From the NCBI GenBank assembly GCA_037074615.1, contig CM073518.1, positions 6,882,001 to 6,946,000 of the forward strand: a DNA stretch of 64,000 nt. Direction: 5' to 3'. The position numbers and the translations under genes are program-made. Source of the DNA: Leucaena leucocephala (taxonomy: Eukaryota > Streptophyta > Magnoliopsida > Fabales > Fabaceae). The notes under the pieces were generated by a model. The model was given only the letters and a program-made list of their open reading frames with translations, was not told the origin of the DNA and ran no database searches. Each line of letters opens with the position of its first letter. Within the stretch, counting starts at the first letter, position 1. Positions 49,883 to 62,741 of the stretch are shown piece by piece.

Positions 49883-51293
49883 CTTTCCCTCCCTATGAAA
49901 CAACTTGGATCAACAAAAATGCACTTCCTTGGGATATGTTCTTAAATGCCATCATTTCCGATCTCTCCCCATCTTTCCCTATTTAACTTCTCTCTTTCTT
50001 TTATCATGGCTTACTACGGCTTCAACATTTTATAATTTTGTGATCACTAAAAGTTGATTTTGACTTTTTTGAGTATTGAAGGTCCTCCTATTTATAAATA
50101 AAAAATACTAATGAGGTCGCTTTAGAAAGACTCGCTTTCTAGGAATCACGCACTAGGTGAGCTTTTTCCGTATTAAAGAAAAAGGCCAATAGCATGAGTT
50201 GATAATTCAAAGACAAGATTCAAAGGCCATTTTTTGTTGACACCTCTTTGTGAGGCATTCATTATATTGTGTGATGGAAAAAAAATACTTTCTATTATAA
50301 TTAGAATACTATACTTTTTGTTGACCTTGACACCGATATCACAACAATCAAAGCCCATGCACGCAAGAATTAACGACAGAATTAGAATCTCTAATCTTTT
50401 TGTCCCCTCTTCAGGCATTTGTATTTCCTAACGAAAGATAGAGGCAGCAATTAAGTCAGTCTCTTGATTTATATTTCCTAATTCCTCGGTTATCAAAGAG
50501 TTTACTACCCACATCAATAAATATCATTATAGGCCATTTTATATAATATTTTGTTACAGGAAATTCATTAAGAGAAATCATCCTATAAAATTAACCCATG
50601 TTCATATTTTTTTTTTAGAATAAAGAAGATTAAAATTTTAAGGATATATATATATATAAACCAAAGCTTGACAACGCGTCAACCTCCCCGTATTTGATCT
50701 GGGTCCCAATTTGGCCTTGTGGGTGGCTTTCCCCCCAACTTTCCTAGTTTCCTATATCAGCATATTTGTAAATTACCCGCTTCATTTGTTTTTGCGTCTC
50801 TGTCTTCATAGGTAATTTTTTTCACAAGTGGATGATTGTATCATATTATATTTTATTATTTATATTATTTGTCTTACAGTCTAGCCTATTCTATCATAAA
50901 ACGAATTCAATAACTTATTGATTGATTGAATTATTTAAATACCTTCCCTCCCTTAATTAAGGATTTAATTATTTTTTACCAGATAACAATTATTCAGGCA
51001 TGGATTATTAGATTTCTTACATTGAATGCATTACGCGGGTTTAGTCTGCCAAAAACGATAATGTATATATAAATAATATTCGTTAACCCGCGGCAATCAT
51101 TGCGCGCGAAAAGTATCCCAATCGAGAGAGAGACTCTGCTTTGGATTCTTCTTTCTCTGTCTTTGATTCCGATCCTCAGCTAATTGTGTAGAATCACCGA
51201 CGCGTCCTCTCAACTCCTGCGAATTTCTGTTTTTTTTCTTCGATTGGTTGGGTCTAAGTGCGATTCCCTTCCAATCGATCCGATTTATTACCC
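49883..51293. other. Intergenic between PAO4 and RABF2
   Basis: It holds the PAO4 3' untranslated region and then AT-rich DNA. A (TA)n run lies at 50646-50657. The probable RABF2 leader contains a GAGAGAGAGA run at 51124-51133. No gene seen. Confidence 0.6.
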
Positions 51294-54200
51294 ATGGCTA
51301 CGATCGGGCACAACAATCTCAACGCCAAGTTGGTGAGTTTGATTTCGATTCCTTATTCTCTCCTTGTTTTTGTTTCCTTTCCTGGTTTGCCGACGGTTTG
51401 ATGTTATAATACTCTCAATTGATTATCAGGTTCTCCTAGGTGATATGGGTGCCGGAAAGTCTAGCCTTGTTTTGCGATTTGTTAAGGGTCAATTTCTTGA
51501 ATTCCAGGTTATTTTTCCTCCTCATTTAATTCGGAGCTTCTCTTGAAGTTTTTACTGCGTGTATTTGAGTTAGATGTGCTTGGGATTTTACTTAAGAGTT
51601 AGGTATACTGATACGCTGTGTATTAAAAAAAAAGAAAAAAAGATATACTGATATGCTGAAAATATTCTCTGAATCACATGTCTCTCTCCGTGGGCAAACA
51701 ATTTTTTTGGCATTTTGAATGTAGCTCGTTTGAGTGAAGTTGAACTGATGTTTTGGATGAAATTATAATGTCAATTCAAGTTTTATCAGCGATGTGCTGT
51801 TTTAATTGGAATGTTTCTAAAATCTATTATTCAGAAGATGAGAATTGTTTCTGCTGATCACATAAAGTACAGGTCTGGATTCTTTTTTCCTTCTACCCAG
51901 GAATCTATGATACTGTTAAGGCAATGTTTTGTACACATAAATATTTTCTATAAAGGAAATGTGAAATGCATCTAGAAAGAAAATGGGGGGATAGGTGCAT
52001 TTCTCATTTTCTCTTTAGAAAACACTTTTCTACTTATCAAACATTGCATAAGGAAACAAAAGGAGTAGAAACTATTATGCTGAATCTTCTCTTTTCAACA
52101 ATATTCATGCTCGCAGTTTTGGTTCCTATGTGTTCTGGTTTGTGCCAAAGCCTAAGAAATAGACTAAGTCTCTATTGCTGAGTTTATATGGTTTATTTTG
52201 TGGACAGGAATCAACAATAGGGGCAGCCTTCTTTTCACAGACATTGGCTGTTAATGATGAAACTGTTAAATTTGAAATTTGGGACACAGCTGGACAGGAG
52301 AGGTACCACAGCTTGGCTCCCATGTACTACAGAGGCGCTGCTGCTGCCATCATTGTCTATGATATTACCAGCATAGTATGATATCTCTCCCTCATAATAT
52401 TCTGATTTTGTATTAAAGTAGGTAATACATACATAATAAATTGTTGGAAGATTGAAGGCTCCCACTTGTAGTAGGAAACTCTAGAATATTAGATTGATTT
52501 TTTGTTGTCTTTTAGATTCTTAGGATTTCTTATTTTATTAAATTATCTTTAATATTTGATTTGGATTAGTATTTTTTTTTAATAGATGTAATCTTTTATT
52601 ATTAGGTTTAATGCTAAACCTCTATAAATATATCTTAAGTTTTTCTTTACTTGTCAGGCCTTTAGTTGATATTATTTTTGGTTTCTGCTATAAATAGTGC
52701 ACATATATGAAAATCTAAAAAATGATGGAAGAAGTACAGGGCATTGAAAGGAAATGATAAGCGCAGTCTAGGTAGCCAATTGGGAGGATAGTTGGTTGGT
52801 GATTAGTTTTTCCCCCTGAACTTTTTCCACATATTTGATGCCTGTCAACTTGAAACAATTCTTCCATCTCCTATTTATTTAAATTACAAAATCCTATTTT
52901 TACTGGAAATTTCATTGCTCTTAAATTATCAATGATAGAGTTGTTGATACCTTTGTTATTGGATATCCATGGACCCTATCCATGTTTCTAATTTCCCAGA
53001 TAAAGGGTTTTAGCTTTTGGATTCTTTGGGATTATATACATGTAATTGCTTTTGTTTTTGTTTTATTTTTTATTTTCTGGTTTATTATCCAAATGTCAAG
53101 TTTTTCTTCTAGCCCATGATGTCTAATAGAATAAACACGAACGATATGCTTCTAACTTGTAGACCAATGAAGCTTATTTAACTGGCTGTTTGTGTGATGT
53201 GTTATTGGATTTTTTGAGACAAAAAAGCCATTGGTTTTTGCATCAGAAAGTAGAGTGCCATTTTTTTCAATATAAATTTTGACATCTTTCATGGGCATTG
53301 GATTTGGTGTGGGTTGGATGTTGATCTTTTGTCGGGGTTTGCTTGACTAGACTATGCTTTTGAGTTTTCAGTTCCCTTTGTGCACCAAGGTTTCATATAA
53401 TAGGTTTTGTATTTTGTTTGAAGGATTCATTTACTCGCGCAAAGAAGTGGGTCCAAGAACTTCAAAAGCAAGGTATTTGCTGATTTCCTTTTTCTATGGA
53501 TGTTTGATTTAAATAGTTGCTGCTACATAAAAGATGCTTATTAATGTGTTGGATGAAAAAGTGGAGCCAAAAGTATTTTTTTTAATCGCTAGTTTAAGCT
53601 CAATATCAGTCTTTAATTTTACTCCTTTGTTACTTGGTCCTTACTGTTTTCAAACTATGTAATTTAGTCCTTGCCATGACAACCTGTGGCAAATGTGTTA
53701 ATAGGTTGTTGTCATTGTAGTCTATGATTACAAGAATTAAAAGTAATTATTGGCTAAATTGACTGTTGCAATGACTGATAGGCATAAAATATTCAAACCT
53801 TCAATTGTGCAAGTGAATGAAAGTGATAAGTAGAGCATCGTTCTCATGAGGACTTGGTCCAACAACCTGATTGAGCATTAATTTAATAACTTTGCTTAAT
53901 TTGAGCAAGACTTGGAACAATGATTAAAGGAAAGTAAAATCTAGCTACAACAAGATTAAATCTAAGCTATGGTTATTGGTAGTGGTGACTAGGATTATTA
54001 TAGCCTCAATTACTTCTTTGTGTTTAACTTCCTCCTTTAATTGTAGTTAAAATTATTTTTATTAGGCCATGTCTCGTAGTTACCCATTGGTGTCTTCTGA
54101 CCCACTAAGAGCATTCCAATGACCTAAACCCCTAACTCCTTAAGTGATTATTTAATTGGTCTTAACTAAGCACAAGCGTAATGTGATTATGTAGGGATGG

Positions 54201-55919
54201 TAGGTCCTGTCTTGCAAGCAAATCTAGTTATCTAGTGACCAAATATTTGATTCTACACGATTTAATTGAAAGTCTAATCTAGATTTTTATTCATAGGCTA
54301 CTCTAGAACACCAAAATAAGCCCCAATTAGATTTTTAGGACAAATAAGCTCACAATTGAATCAACAAACAAATGTAGATAAAGGTAGAATTATCATCCAC
54401 TTAATCCATAATCCAGCTATAACAACCTGAAACAAAGGCTTAGCTACATAAATTGAACATTCCCTTGAACAAGATAGAAAGCCAACCAAACACAAAATAA
54501 AAGATACAAAAAGGAGAAAACTTGTAATTGTGACGAATTTTCATTATTGATCTTCTTCATCCCCAAGCGTTAATCCTGTCTGCTTATTTTCACAATGCTC
54601 CGTTGAATTCTTTAACCTGTTTTAATTTTGATCTAGGTGAACCCAAATATGGGGGAAAGTATAGATTAGGGGTTTTGTTCAGTAGCATTATCTGGAACAG
54701 AGTGGTTAGGGTGTGAAAACTGATGAGAATGAGACGGAATGGCTTAAGGGAAGCTACAAATAAACCCACTTGAATGATAGCCTAATCACAACTTTAGACC
54801 AAAAAAGGGAACTCTAACAAGTGTATGTATTAGTTATTAGTTAAAACTAACGCCTTAAGACATGCTGTGACCTAATCTGCATTATCTTTTTCAACCCCCC
54901 CTGCATGATTTTCTGACTTGTATTTTCCTAAGATTCCCAATTTTGAAGACATTAAATAATATGTAATTTACCTATGATATTATATGATATGATATGATGT
55001 GTGTGTGTGTGTCCTATCTTATGGAATATAGATATTGGTCACAACTGTGTTATGACTCGAGAAATAACCGTACGGGATCTATGTCTGCATGAGTAGAAAT
55101 TTAATGAATGAATTCAATTTGGTTGTTACAGGGAACCCTAATATGGTTATGGCTCTTGCTGGCAACAAAGCTGACCTGGAAGATAAGAGGCAAGTGACAG
55201 CTGAAGTAAGTATTATTATTTTCGGCTACTCCTATCATGGGGTATAATCCTATTAAGAATTATATTTCCTTTCACAATCTGATCAATTCAGTCGCAACTC
55301 TGGTGAAGTATGCTTATACTCTTCTTTCATGATTGTGGAATTTCTTTTAATCAACAGCTCATAATTTCTAATATTGGCATTGCAGGAGGCGCGTGTATAT
55401 GCTGAGGAAAATGGTCTCTTTTTCATGGAGACCTCCGCCAAAACTGCAGCCAATGTAAACGATATATTTTATGAAATAGGTATAATTCCTTTCCTATCCT
55501 GTGTTTCGGCTACTTAATGAGAACAGTTAATAATTAATTCTAATTTGACTCGTGTTTGGTTTGCTTCCTTTATTGAATTGCATTAAGATGATTTCGAAGG
55601 GGAAACATATCTGTCCTCTCAAAGTAGCATGTCCTTCGTTTGTAGGGCGGGATATTTTTCATATTTTTCACGGTTTTTGGCTGGGAGTTGCTGAAGTCTA
55701 AACTTTAGTACTCACTTGATTTGCAAGCATTTATTGATCTACTGATCTTGCATGTGCTTTTATTTTGGAATTATTTTACTTTTTTATGCCAATGACCCGT
55801 GAATTGTGTTAACAGCCAAGAGGTTGCCGAGGGCTCAGCCGGCTCAAAATCCAGCAGGGATGGTTCTTGTGGACAGAGCCCCAGAAGGATCACGAGCTTC
55901 AGCATCATGTTGTTCATAG
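51294..55919 (+). CDS. RABF2: Rab5-type small GTPase, RABF2 group
   Basis: Seven exons (51294-51332, 51430-51507, 52208-52375, 53424-53472, 55132-55205, 55386-55479, 55816-55919) give 201 residues. All G motifs are present: GDMGAGKS (P-loop), STIGAAF (switch I), WDTAGQERYHSLAP (switch II), NKAD and ETSAK. The RAB5 effector region YYRGAAAAIIVYD is intact, and the C-terminus ends CCS, a double-cysteine geranylgeranylation site, as in ARA7/RHA1 and unlike the myristoylated RABF1. Family role: fusion and sorting at multivesicular (prevacuolar) endosomes. Introns are large; introns 3 and 4 (1.05 and 1.66 kb) are AT-rich, and intron 4 holds possible retroelement debris (53780-54880) and a (GT)n run at 54998-55012. 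A copia LTR begins about 580 bases after the stop. Confidence 0.96.
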
Positions 55920-56495
55920 GTCGTACGATTTGCATCAGAAAAGGGAATGAAACACGTGTTTGATGCGGTTGGTCTTTGGTGGTAACTAACACATTTGCGC
56001 CGATGCTGTACCCAATTATGCTCTCTCCAAACACTTTGGTCTTTGCGTGCTTCAGGAGCCACCTACCTACTAACCGCTCCAACTTACTCTGTAATTTCCT
56101 TGCTCTTTTACCTTTTGTTAAAAAAAAGTGATTCTTTTATGGCACAGAATATACCTGGTTGAATAGTATCTAAAGAGAGCATGCATTGAAGTTACCTGCA
56201 ACAACGCATAAAGAAAAAGTAATTATGGTTCCAAAAGTAAGCTGTTGGCTTGAGTCCGAGAGATTAAACCCGTCACCTCCCATTTCTCCGGGGCTCAGTT
56301 ACAAGGCCTTTGGTAAGTTTTTTAGATTTCTAGTCACCTGTATAATAAGGACACAACATGTAGGTGTCACTTGCAACTTTCTTGCAACTTGCAACTTGCA
56401 ACTGTCACTTTTATTTTATCAGACTGAGTTTTCAAAAACAATGCCTAAATATAGATTGTTTTTAAACAATCAAACTTTTGTTAAACTGATTTTTG
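55920..56495. other. RABF2 3' region
   Basis: It holds the likely 3' untranslated region and flank. No gene; minus-strand frames at 55771-56082 are shadows of the last RABF2 exon. Confidence 0.6.
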
Positions 56496-56500
56496 AAAAT

Positions 56501-56654
56501 TATTATTTCAGATGAATAATACTTATATTTTATTGATATATAATAGAGAATCATAAATAATCTTAGATATTAATAAAGTAATATTATATCTTATCCTATA
56601 TACTAATTATAGGATATTTAAATATCTTTTAATATTTCTTATAATATCTCTACA
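56501..56654 (-). repeat. 3' LTR of the minus-strand copia element
   Basis: It is the minus-strand 3' LTR and reads TGTAGAGATATTATAAG from 56654. The terminal CA is mutated to TA at 56501-56502. Slightly shorter than the 5' copy by small deletions. Confidence 0.88.
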
Positions 56655-56715
56655 CTTCCCCTCAAGTTGGAGTATAGATGTCAATCATGCCTAATTTGTT
56701 ATAAAGATATTCAAC

Positions 56716-59700
56716 TTAAATCCTATTAAGAGCTTTGGTGAGGAGATCACTGGATCTGACATGTTCTGTAGAGATGAAGTTTCCCTTAAGTTTATCTCGA
56801 ATAAAATGACAGTCGATTTCAATATATTTTATGCGTTCATGGAATACAGAATTAGAAGCTATGTGTAGAGCTGTTTTATTATCACACCACAGTTTTGCTG
56901 GTAATGAGATTTTAATGCTAACCTCCTTTAATAACTGATATATCCAGACTATCTCACATACTGATTGTGCCATGGTTCTATATTCTGCTTCTACACTCGA
57001 TTTTAACATCACATTTTGTTTCTTGATTCTCCAAGATACCAAATTTTCTCCTACAAAAATAGTATGCTGTAGTAGACCGTCTTATGGCTTTTGATTCACC
57101 ATGATCGGTATTACAAAAATACTCAATATCTATGTGACCATGATTCTTATAAAATATCCCACGACCCGAAGATCCCTTCAAGTAATGTAACACATGCTCT
57201 AAGGCTTCCCACTGTTGGACAATTGGCGAGACCATAAATTGGTTAAGGACACTCACTAAATAAGTGATATCAGGCTGAGTCATCGTAAGATAATTCAATT
57301 TGCCAATCAATTTTCTGTACCTCTATGGGTTCTGAAACGACTTAGTCTTAGCAGCTTCAACGTGATTTTCATACAGTATACTACCATCAGCATCACGTAG
57401 AGGATTATAAACCCTAGGGAAGCTAGTTGGGGCAGTTTCTAGTTTTCCAATTTCCTTTAGCAAATCAATAACATATTTTCTCTGAGTTAATAAGATGCCC
57501 TTCCTGCTCTTCATGACTTCAATCCCCAGGAAGTACTTTAATGAACCCAGATCCTTCATCTGAAAGTGGGAGTTAAGGAATGACTTGAGTGATGAGATTC
57601 CCGAGATATCATTCATCGTAATCACAATATCATCGACATACACAACTAGTAAAATCATGCCAGCACTTGTTCTTTGATAGAACACAGAATGATCATACTT
57701 ACTCTGGCACAGGCCAAAGCCCTTCACAACAGTACTAAATCTGTCAAACCATGGCTGAGGACTTTGTTTCAACCAGTATAGAGATCTCTTAAGGCGACAC
57801 ACTTTACCACGCTCCCTTGAGCAACAAAACCTGGTGGTTGTTCCATGTACACTTCTTCAAGAAGATCACCATTTAAGAAGGTACTTTTTATATCCAGTTG
57901 AGAGAGATCACAACCATAAGTAGTGGCTAGAGAAATGAAGAGATGAACAGAGGAGAGCTTGGCCACAGGGGAGAAAGTACCATACTTATGAACATAGCCT
58001 TTAGCAACAAGACGTGCCTTAAGGCGTTCAAGTGTTCCATCAGTCTTAGTTTTAGGGGTCAACACCCATTTACACCTAATGACTTTTTTTTCTATCGGTA
58101 AATTCACTAAGGTCCATGTGCCAGCACGATCAAGGGCCGCCATCTCCTCTTCTATAGCAGAACGTCAACCCTAGTGGGACAAGGCCTTAAGAAGGGATTG
58201 AAGTACTGAAATAGTGTCTAAAGAGGCAACGAAGGCACGAGAGGCAGTGGAGGGGTGGTTATAGGAAATGGAAAAAAAATAGGATAGACACAAGTACATT
58301 TACCTTTTCGGAGGACAATGGGCAATTCAAGGGAGGGATCAAGATCTGGAATAGGAGGTGTCTTAGAGTCAAGAACTGGGTCTAGGTCAGGCTCAAGGTG
58401 AGGGATGCTCGCTTTCGGATCTGATGAAGAAGCAGACAATGGCAGAGCCGAATTTAGCGCAATAGTAGGATTGATTTCCTTCAAATGTCTGGTATAAATC
58501 TAAGACAAAGATAATAGACTAGGTGCCGCTACGGGACCGAGGGCTGGTGATGGTGAGGCAATAATATAATATACCAGATGAGTGTCCTCCTCCACCCTGT
58601 GGATGAGGAGGAGCAGAAGTGTTAGGCAAAATATGCAACAGATTCCTGAAAAGTAGCATCTGTAGAAACTAGATAACGATTAAAAGTAGGAGAGAAACAC
58701 CAGTAGCCCTTCTGAACTCGAGAGTAGTAAAAAAAGGCACACTTGAGGGACTTATGATCTAATTTAGAGACAATAGGATGTACATATCGAATAAAACACA
58801 CATTCAAAAATCTTAAGATCAATGGGAAAGAGAGTAGGTTAGGGAATGTGACCATCAAGAACAGATGAGGGAATACGATTAATGAGAAAGCAAGCAGTGG
58901 AGACCGCATCTACCTAAAAGGGTTTTGAAATCTGCATTTGAAATAAAAGTGCACGGGCTACTTCTAATAAGTTGCGATTTTTTCTTTCGGCAACACCATT
59001 TTGAGCCGTTGTATCCACACAAGAAGATTGATATAGAATTCCGTTTTGAAGTATGACCGAGTGAAATGATTCAGAAAAATATTCTTTAGCATTATCACTG
59101 CGCAGGGTATAGATAGGAGTCTGGAATTGATTTTTAATTTCAACAGTAAAGACACAAAAGTGAGAGAATAACTCAAAATGACTTTTCATTAACTATAATC
59201 AAGTAATGCGGGAATAATCATCAACAAATGTAACGAAGTACTTGAAACCAACTTTGGACTCAACTGGATATGGACCCCAAACATCATAATGTATTAACTT
59301 AAAAGGAGATGAAGCCCGTTTATTGACTCGAGATGCTAAAGGAAGACGATGATGTTTAGCAAATTGACATGACTCACAATCTAATGATTGACAAATGCTG
59401 AAACTAAGGATTAGGGGTGTGCACAATGCCCAGAGCCCGGTCCGCCCGCCCGAGCGCGGTAAAAAATTGCCCAGCCCGGCCCAGAAAAAATCACCCAAAA
59501 TATATTTAGGCAGGGCCGGGCCGGGCCAAGTGTCGGGCAGGGCAGGGCACTGGGCATGGTATGCTTCCCTGCCCATTTGGCCCGGCCCTATATATATATT
59601 ATTTTATTTTTTTTATAATCTTATTTTTTTCTTAACTTATTCTATTTGTAACTCTACACTTTTTACTTTAGTTAACAACTCTCCTTGCTCATTTTTAAAG

Positions 59701-60830
59701 TACTGAACATAACTCTTATATTTACATAGATACCAAAGTTGCTCATATGTTTTACTTGCCAAGCATTCAATTATTGATGTTACAATATCGCTACAGATAT
59801 CCGACCCCTACAGATTTCAATCTTTCTTTTTTATATATGCAATAGACTTCAAGACTTTAATTATTATCTTTTTATTATCTTATTCTTAGTGGATTATGGA
59901 TATTATTTAACTCTTAAATATATAAATATTATATTATTTTATAAGTTCATGATTACAGATTTTTTTTCACAATATGAGCGACGTATCACAATTTGGGCAT
60001 GCCCAGCCCGCCCATGCCCATCCCAAAATGATTAGGGCTTTTACCGGGTAGAGCTAGGCATTTGCAGCCCAGACTTTTTTCGGGCAGGGCACCGGGCAGG
60101 GGGGCTACCCTGCCCAGCCCTGCCCATGCACACCCCTACTAGGATATATCTTTTTTAAAGACGGTAAAGATAAATGACCCAAACGACAATGTGCTTCGAA
60201 AGGAGTGACACCACCGGCACAAGCCACCACACGAGACCCTTGATCATCAAGGAAGTAATGACCGCCAGATTCGTAACTTCTACCAATAATCTTCTTCGTC
60301 AAGAGATTCTGAATCAAGCAGTGATGAGGATAAAATGAAACACAACAATTGAGATCACGTGTAAACTTGCTTGGAGAAAGAAGATTAAATGCAAGGTCAG
60401 GTACATGCAGTACCGAAGGTAACTGAATGGAAGGTGTAAGACTTACTATGCCAGAACCAATGACACGGGAAGAGGAACTATTAGCAATGAATACTTGATG
60501 GATTGGCATATGAGTCATAAGTAGAGAAAAGATAATGGTTACCTGTCATATGGTTAGTAGCACCCGAATCTATGATCCATTTAGAAATAGAAGAGATCAA
60601 ACATGTCTCATTAATACTTTTTGCAATAAGATCACTAACATTCAAAGTGGCGTGCTTTTGCAACTTGCCGTATTTAAGAAACTGGCATACTTCGAGGTAG
60701 ATATTATGAATGTGTTATCATAGTTATTATCCATAAAATACCATAGGAGAATATTTAGCAAACCAATCGCTATATCCAGATAAAAAAAGCTTAACCAGAT
60801 GTCACTCAAGGGATAAATAATCAACAAGTA
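56716..60830 (-). pseudogene. Copia pol polyprotein, interrupted
   Basis: From the 5' side on the minus strand: KYASFL and LQKHATLNV remnants, then protease WIIDSGATNHMTGN (about 60590), pre-integrase LGHLSLPSLKKIY, integrase with SRITW and QNGVAERKNRNLLEVARALLF (58914-59330), reverse transcriptase (57323-58143: LARLVAKGY-like, LDIKSTFLNGDL, YVDDIVIT), and RNase H (56716-57310, with KSSVEAEYRTMAQ). The catalytic DSGAT and YVDD are kept. Frames are broken at 58143/58218, 58622, 58909/58914 and 57310/57323 and by the hAT insertion. It is better preserved than the copy at 5930-8830. No gag (zinc-knuckle) domain is present. Confidence 0.9.
59412..60138. mobile_element. hAT-type element nested in copia
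   Basis: Perfect 12-base inverted ends TAGGGGTGTGCA and TGCACACCCCTA, with GC-rich subterminal blocks full of GGCCCGGCCC/GGGCAGGGC. The flanking sequences CTAAGGAT (59404-59411) and CTAGGATA (60139-60146) are an 8-base duplication that has lost one base. The core is AT-rich and non-coding. Its ends differ from the 11544 and 27534 elements, so it is another family. Confidence 0.88.
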
Positions 60831-61307
60831 TCCAAGTCAAGAAAAATATACTAGAGAGAGCAATAACCACACCAGGGGTTTTGTCACAGAAAATACCAAA
60901 CACAAAGGAATTACACGAGATATTACGTGATATGATAGATAGCCAATTAGTACTAGAAGCACTTAATCAAAGTAAATATAGCAACCAAATGCCACTCTAG
61001 GGACCAATCAGCAAGAAGATATTAATCAAGGTGCCGAAGTTATCTCATGGGGATAGAGGGGATCGTGAATCGCATAAAACAGAGGTGACCTAACTTGGAA
61101 ACGTCGAACTAGAGTACAAAACTACTAGGGGTAGGCTAGATTCAGTGAGTCGATGCCGGAGAAGATGAACGCCGTCGAAGAAGGGTATTACATGCGCTGC
61201 CACAGGCCGGAGCATGAAATTGACGTCAGAAACTCATGGTTGCGCGTGGGAATCACGCGCTGCTCGGATGATGATGAAGTTTCAGGGGAGTCACCGATTA
61301 TAATCTT

Positions 61308-61319
61308 GCTCTAGTACAA
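61308..61319 (-). other. Primer-binding site of the copia element
   Basis: On the minus strand TTGTACTAGAGC directly follows the 5' LTR. It matches nine of twelve bases of TGGTATCAGAGC. Confidence 0.6.
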
Positions 61320-61482
61320 TGTTATTTTAGATGAATAATACTTATATTATATTGATATTCAGAAGAGATATATGTATACATAATAGAGAATCCTAAATAA
61401 TCCTAAATACTAATAAAATAATAGTATATCTTATCCTACATACTAATTATAGGGTATTTAAATATCTTCTAATATCTCAACA
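61320..61482 (-). repeat. 5' LTR of the minus-strand copia element
   Basis: On the minus strand it runs TGTTGAGATATT to AAAATAACA, with canonical TG and CA ends. It aligns with 56501-56654 and 8891-9075. Confidence 0.9.
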
Positions 61483-61487
61483 AAAAT

Positions 61488-62741
61488 AAATTTGTTTGAC
61501 AAACAGGCCTCTGCCAAACTAAAAACGTGCTTTTGCGTAAGAGAATATCAAAAGCACACTTGAAATGCAGATTCAAGGGTAAATTCTTTTCCTCGCATGC
61601 AGAGTGGCATACTAGCGAGGTAAAGAGTAGTTGAGCATTTGGAGGCCGTGACGATGGGCCTGCGTTTTAGCTGGGCAACGGATAATGTGTTATTCGGCGA
61701 CTACTATATAAAATTGAAGACCAAAAAAAAATGAAGAAAGAGATTCTATAAAACAAAAAAAAAATTGACGAAAGAGAACTACTGTAATACATACGTACAT
61801 ATATATATATATATATATCACAATTACATATAGCTCAGAGCACCACATATGAGATGAGTCACATAGGGAGATGAAGATTATCGTATAGTAATGGAAGAGA
61901 TATCCCAATTCTGATCGTATAAATATCATCCCTTTTTTTGTCATTCGATATTCATTTTTCTTTTGTTTTAGTATTTATAATATTTTTTTAATATATATTA
62001 CTTTTGTATTCCAATGATTATACGTATAAATAATTATATGTACGTTATCTATATGAATATATAATAAACAATGTACTTTTTCTTAAAATTTTAACAATTA
62101 TTACATATTATACATCCTAATCTATCATATTTCATACCCGCGCACATGCGCCAATGTTGTTATTATATTTTTCAACAATAATTTTTTTTATACAAAAATT
62201 TAGATAAATTTAACACCGGTTCTTTATTAAGGCCAGAGTATAACTCCAGAATTTAGAGAGTATTTATAAGGGATTTACAAGATCGCTTACTAAAAGAACA
62301 TTTACGATGATGACAAGGATCGAATTCGTATTTTTATAAGATACGAGCTCGTTCTTTAGTATCTATGCTAACTCCTATTAGCAACAATGTTTAATTGAAT
62401 TGAGCTAAGCATGCCAAACATATAAATAAAGATGAGCAATCCATTTACAATCCCATTTACACATTCAGGATCCCTATCTCACATACGGATATTTTTTAAA
62501 AGAAAAGGATAAAAAAAGGCCTTTATAAAGCTAAACAAAAACAACAACAACAACGTCAAGCGAGGTTTAAGATTGTCTTACTCAAATCAAAACTACTTAT
62601 TGTACCCAGAAAAAAAAAACTACTTAAAATAAGTTCATTGTCCAACTCCCAATTACGGAGTAGGTAACCAACGCAAAAACTTTGTTGGTTTTATTCCCTC
62701 TTTCTAGTTGGGAAAAAAAAAAAAAGACTTGGCGATTAAAT
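61488..62741. other. Intergenic, AT-rich
   Basis: No gene seen. (AT)n run at 61800-61819; dispersed repeat E copy 2 at 62190-62385; a (CAA)n run at 62529-62551. Confidence 0.5.
62190..62385. repeat. Dispersed repeat E, copy 2
   Basis: Partner of 43020-43190, with the same order of blocks including AAAAATTTAGATAAATTT and CGTATTTTTATAAGATACG. Confidence 0.55.

Larger units (their letters stand above)
56501..61482 (-). mobile_element. Complete Ty1/copia retrotransposon without gag
   Basis: Two LTRs (56501-56654 and 61320-61482) are flanked by a perfect 5-base duplication AAAAT (56496-56500 and 61483-61487). On the minus strand the 5' LTR (61482-61320) is followed by a primer-binding site TTGTACTAGAGC (61319-61308). 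A ~500-base leader, protease, integrase, reverse transcriptase, RNase H, a polypurine tract (GAGGGGAAG, 56663-56655) and the 3' LTR come next. It is the same family as 5490-9075. A hAT-type element is nested at 59412-60138. Confidence 0.93.

Noticed and set aside
55771..56082. Minus-strand open frames over the RABF2 last exon
   Set aside because: Antisense shadows of an exon with clear Rab C-terminal coding on the plus strand.
62525..62560. A (CAA)n run as the tail of a minus-strand RTE element
   Set aside because: No RTE 3' coding sequence or GGGATAAGGC-type motif precedes it on the minus strand.
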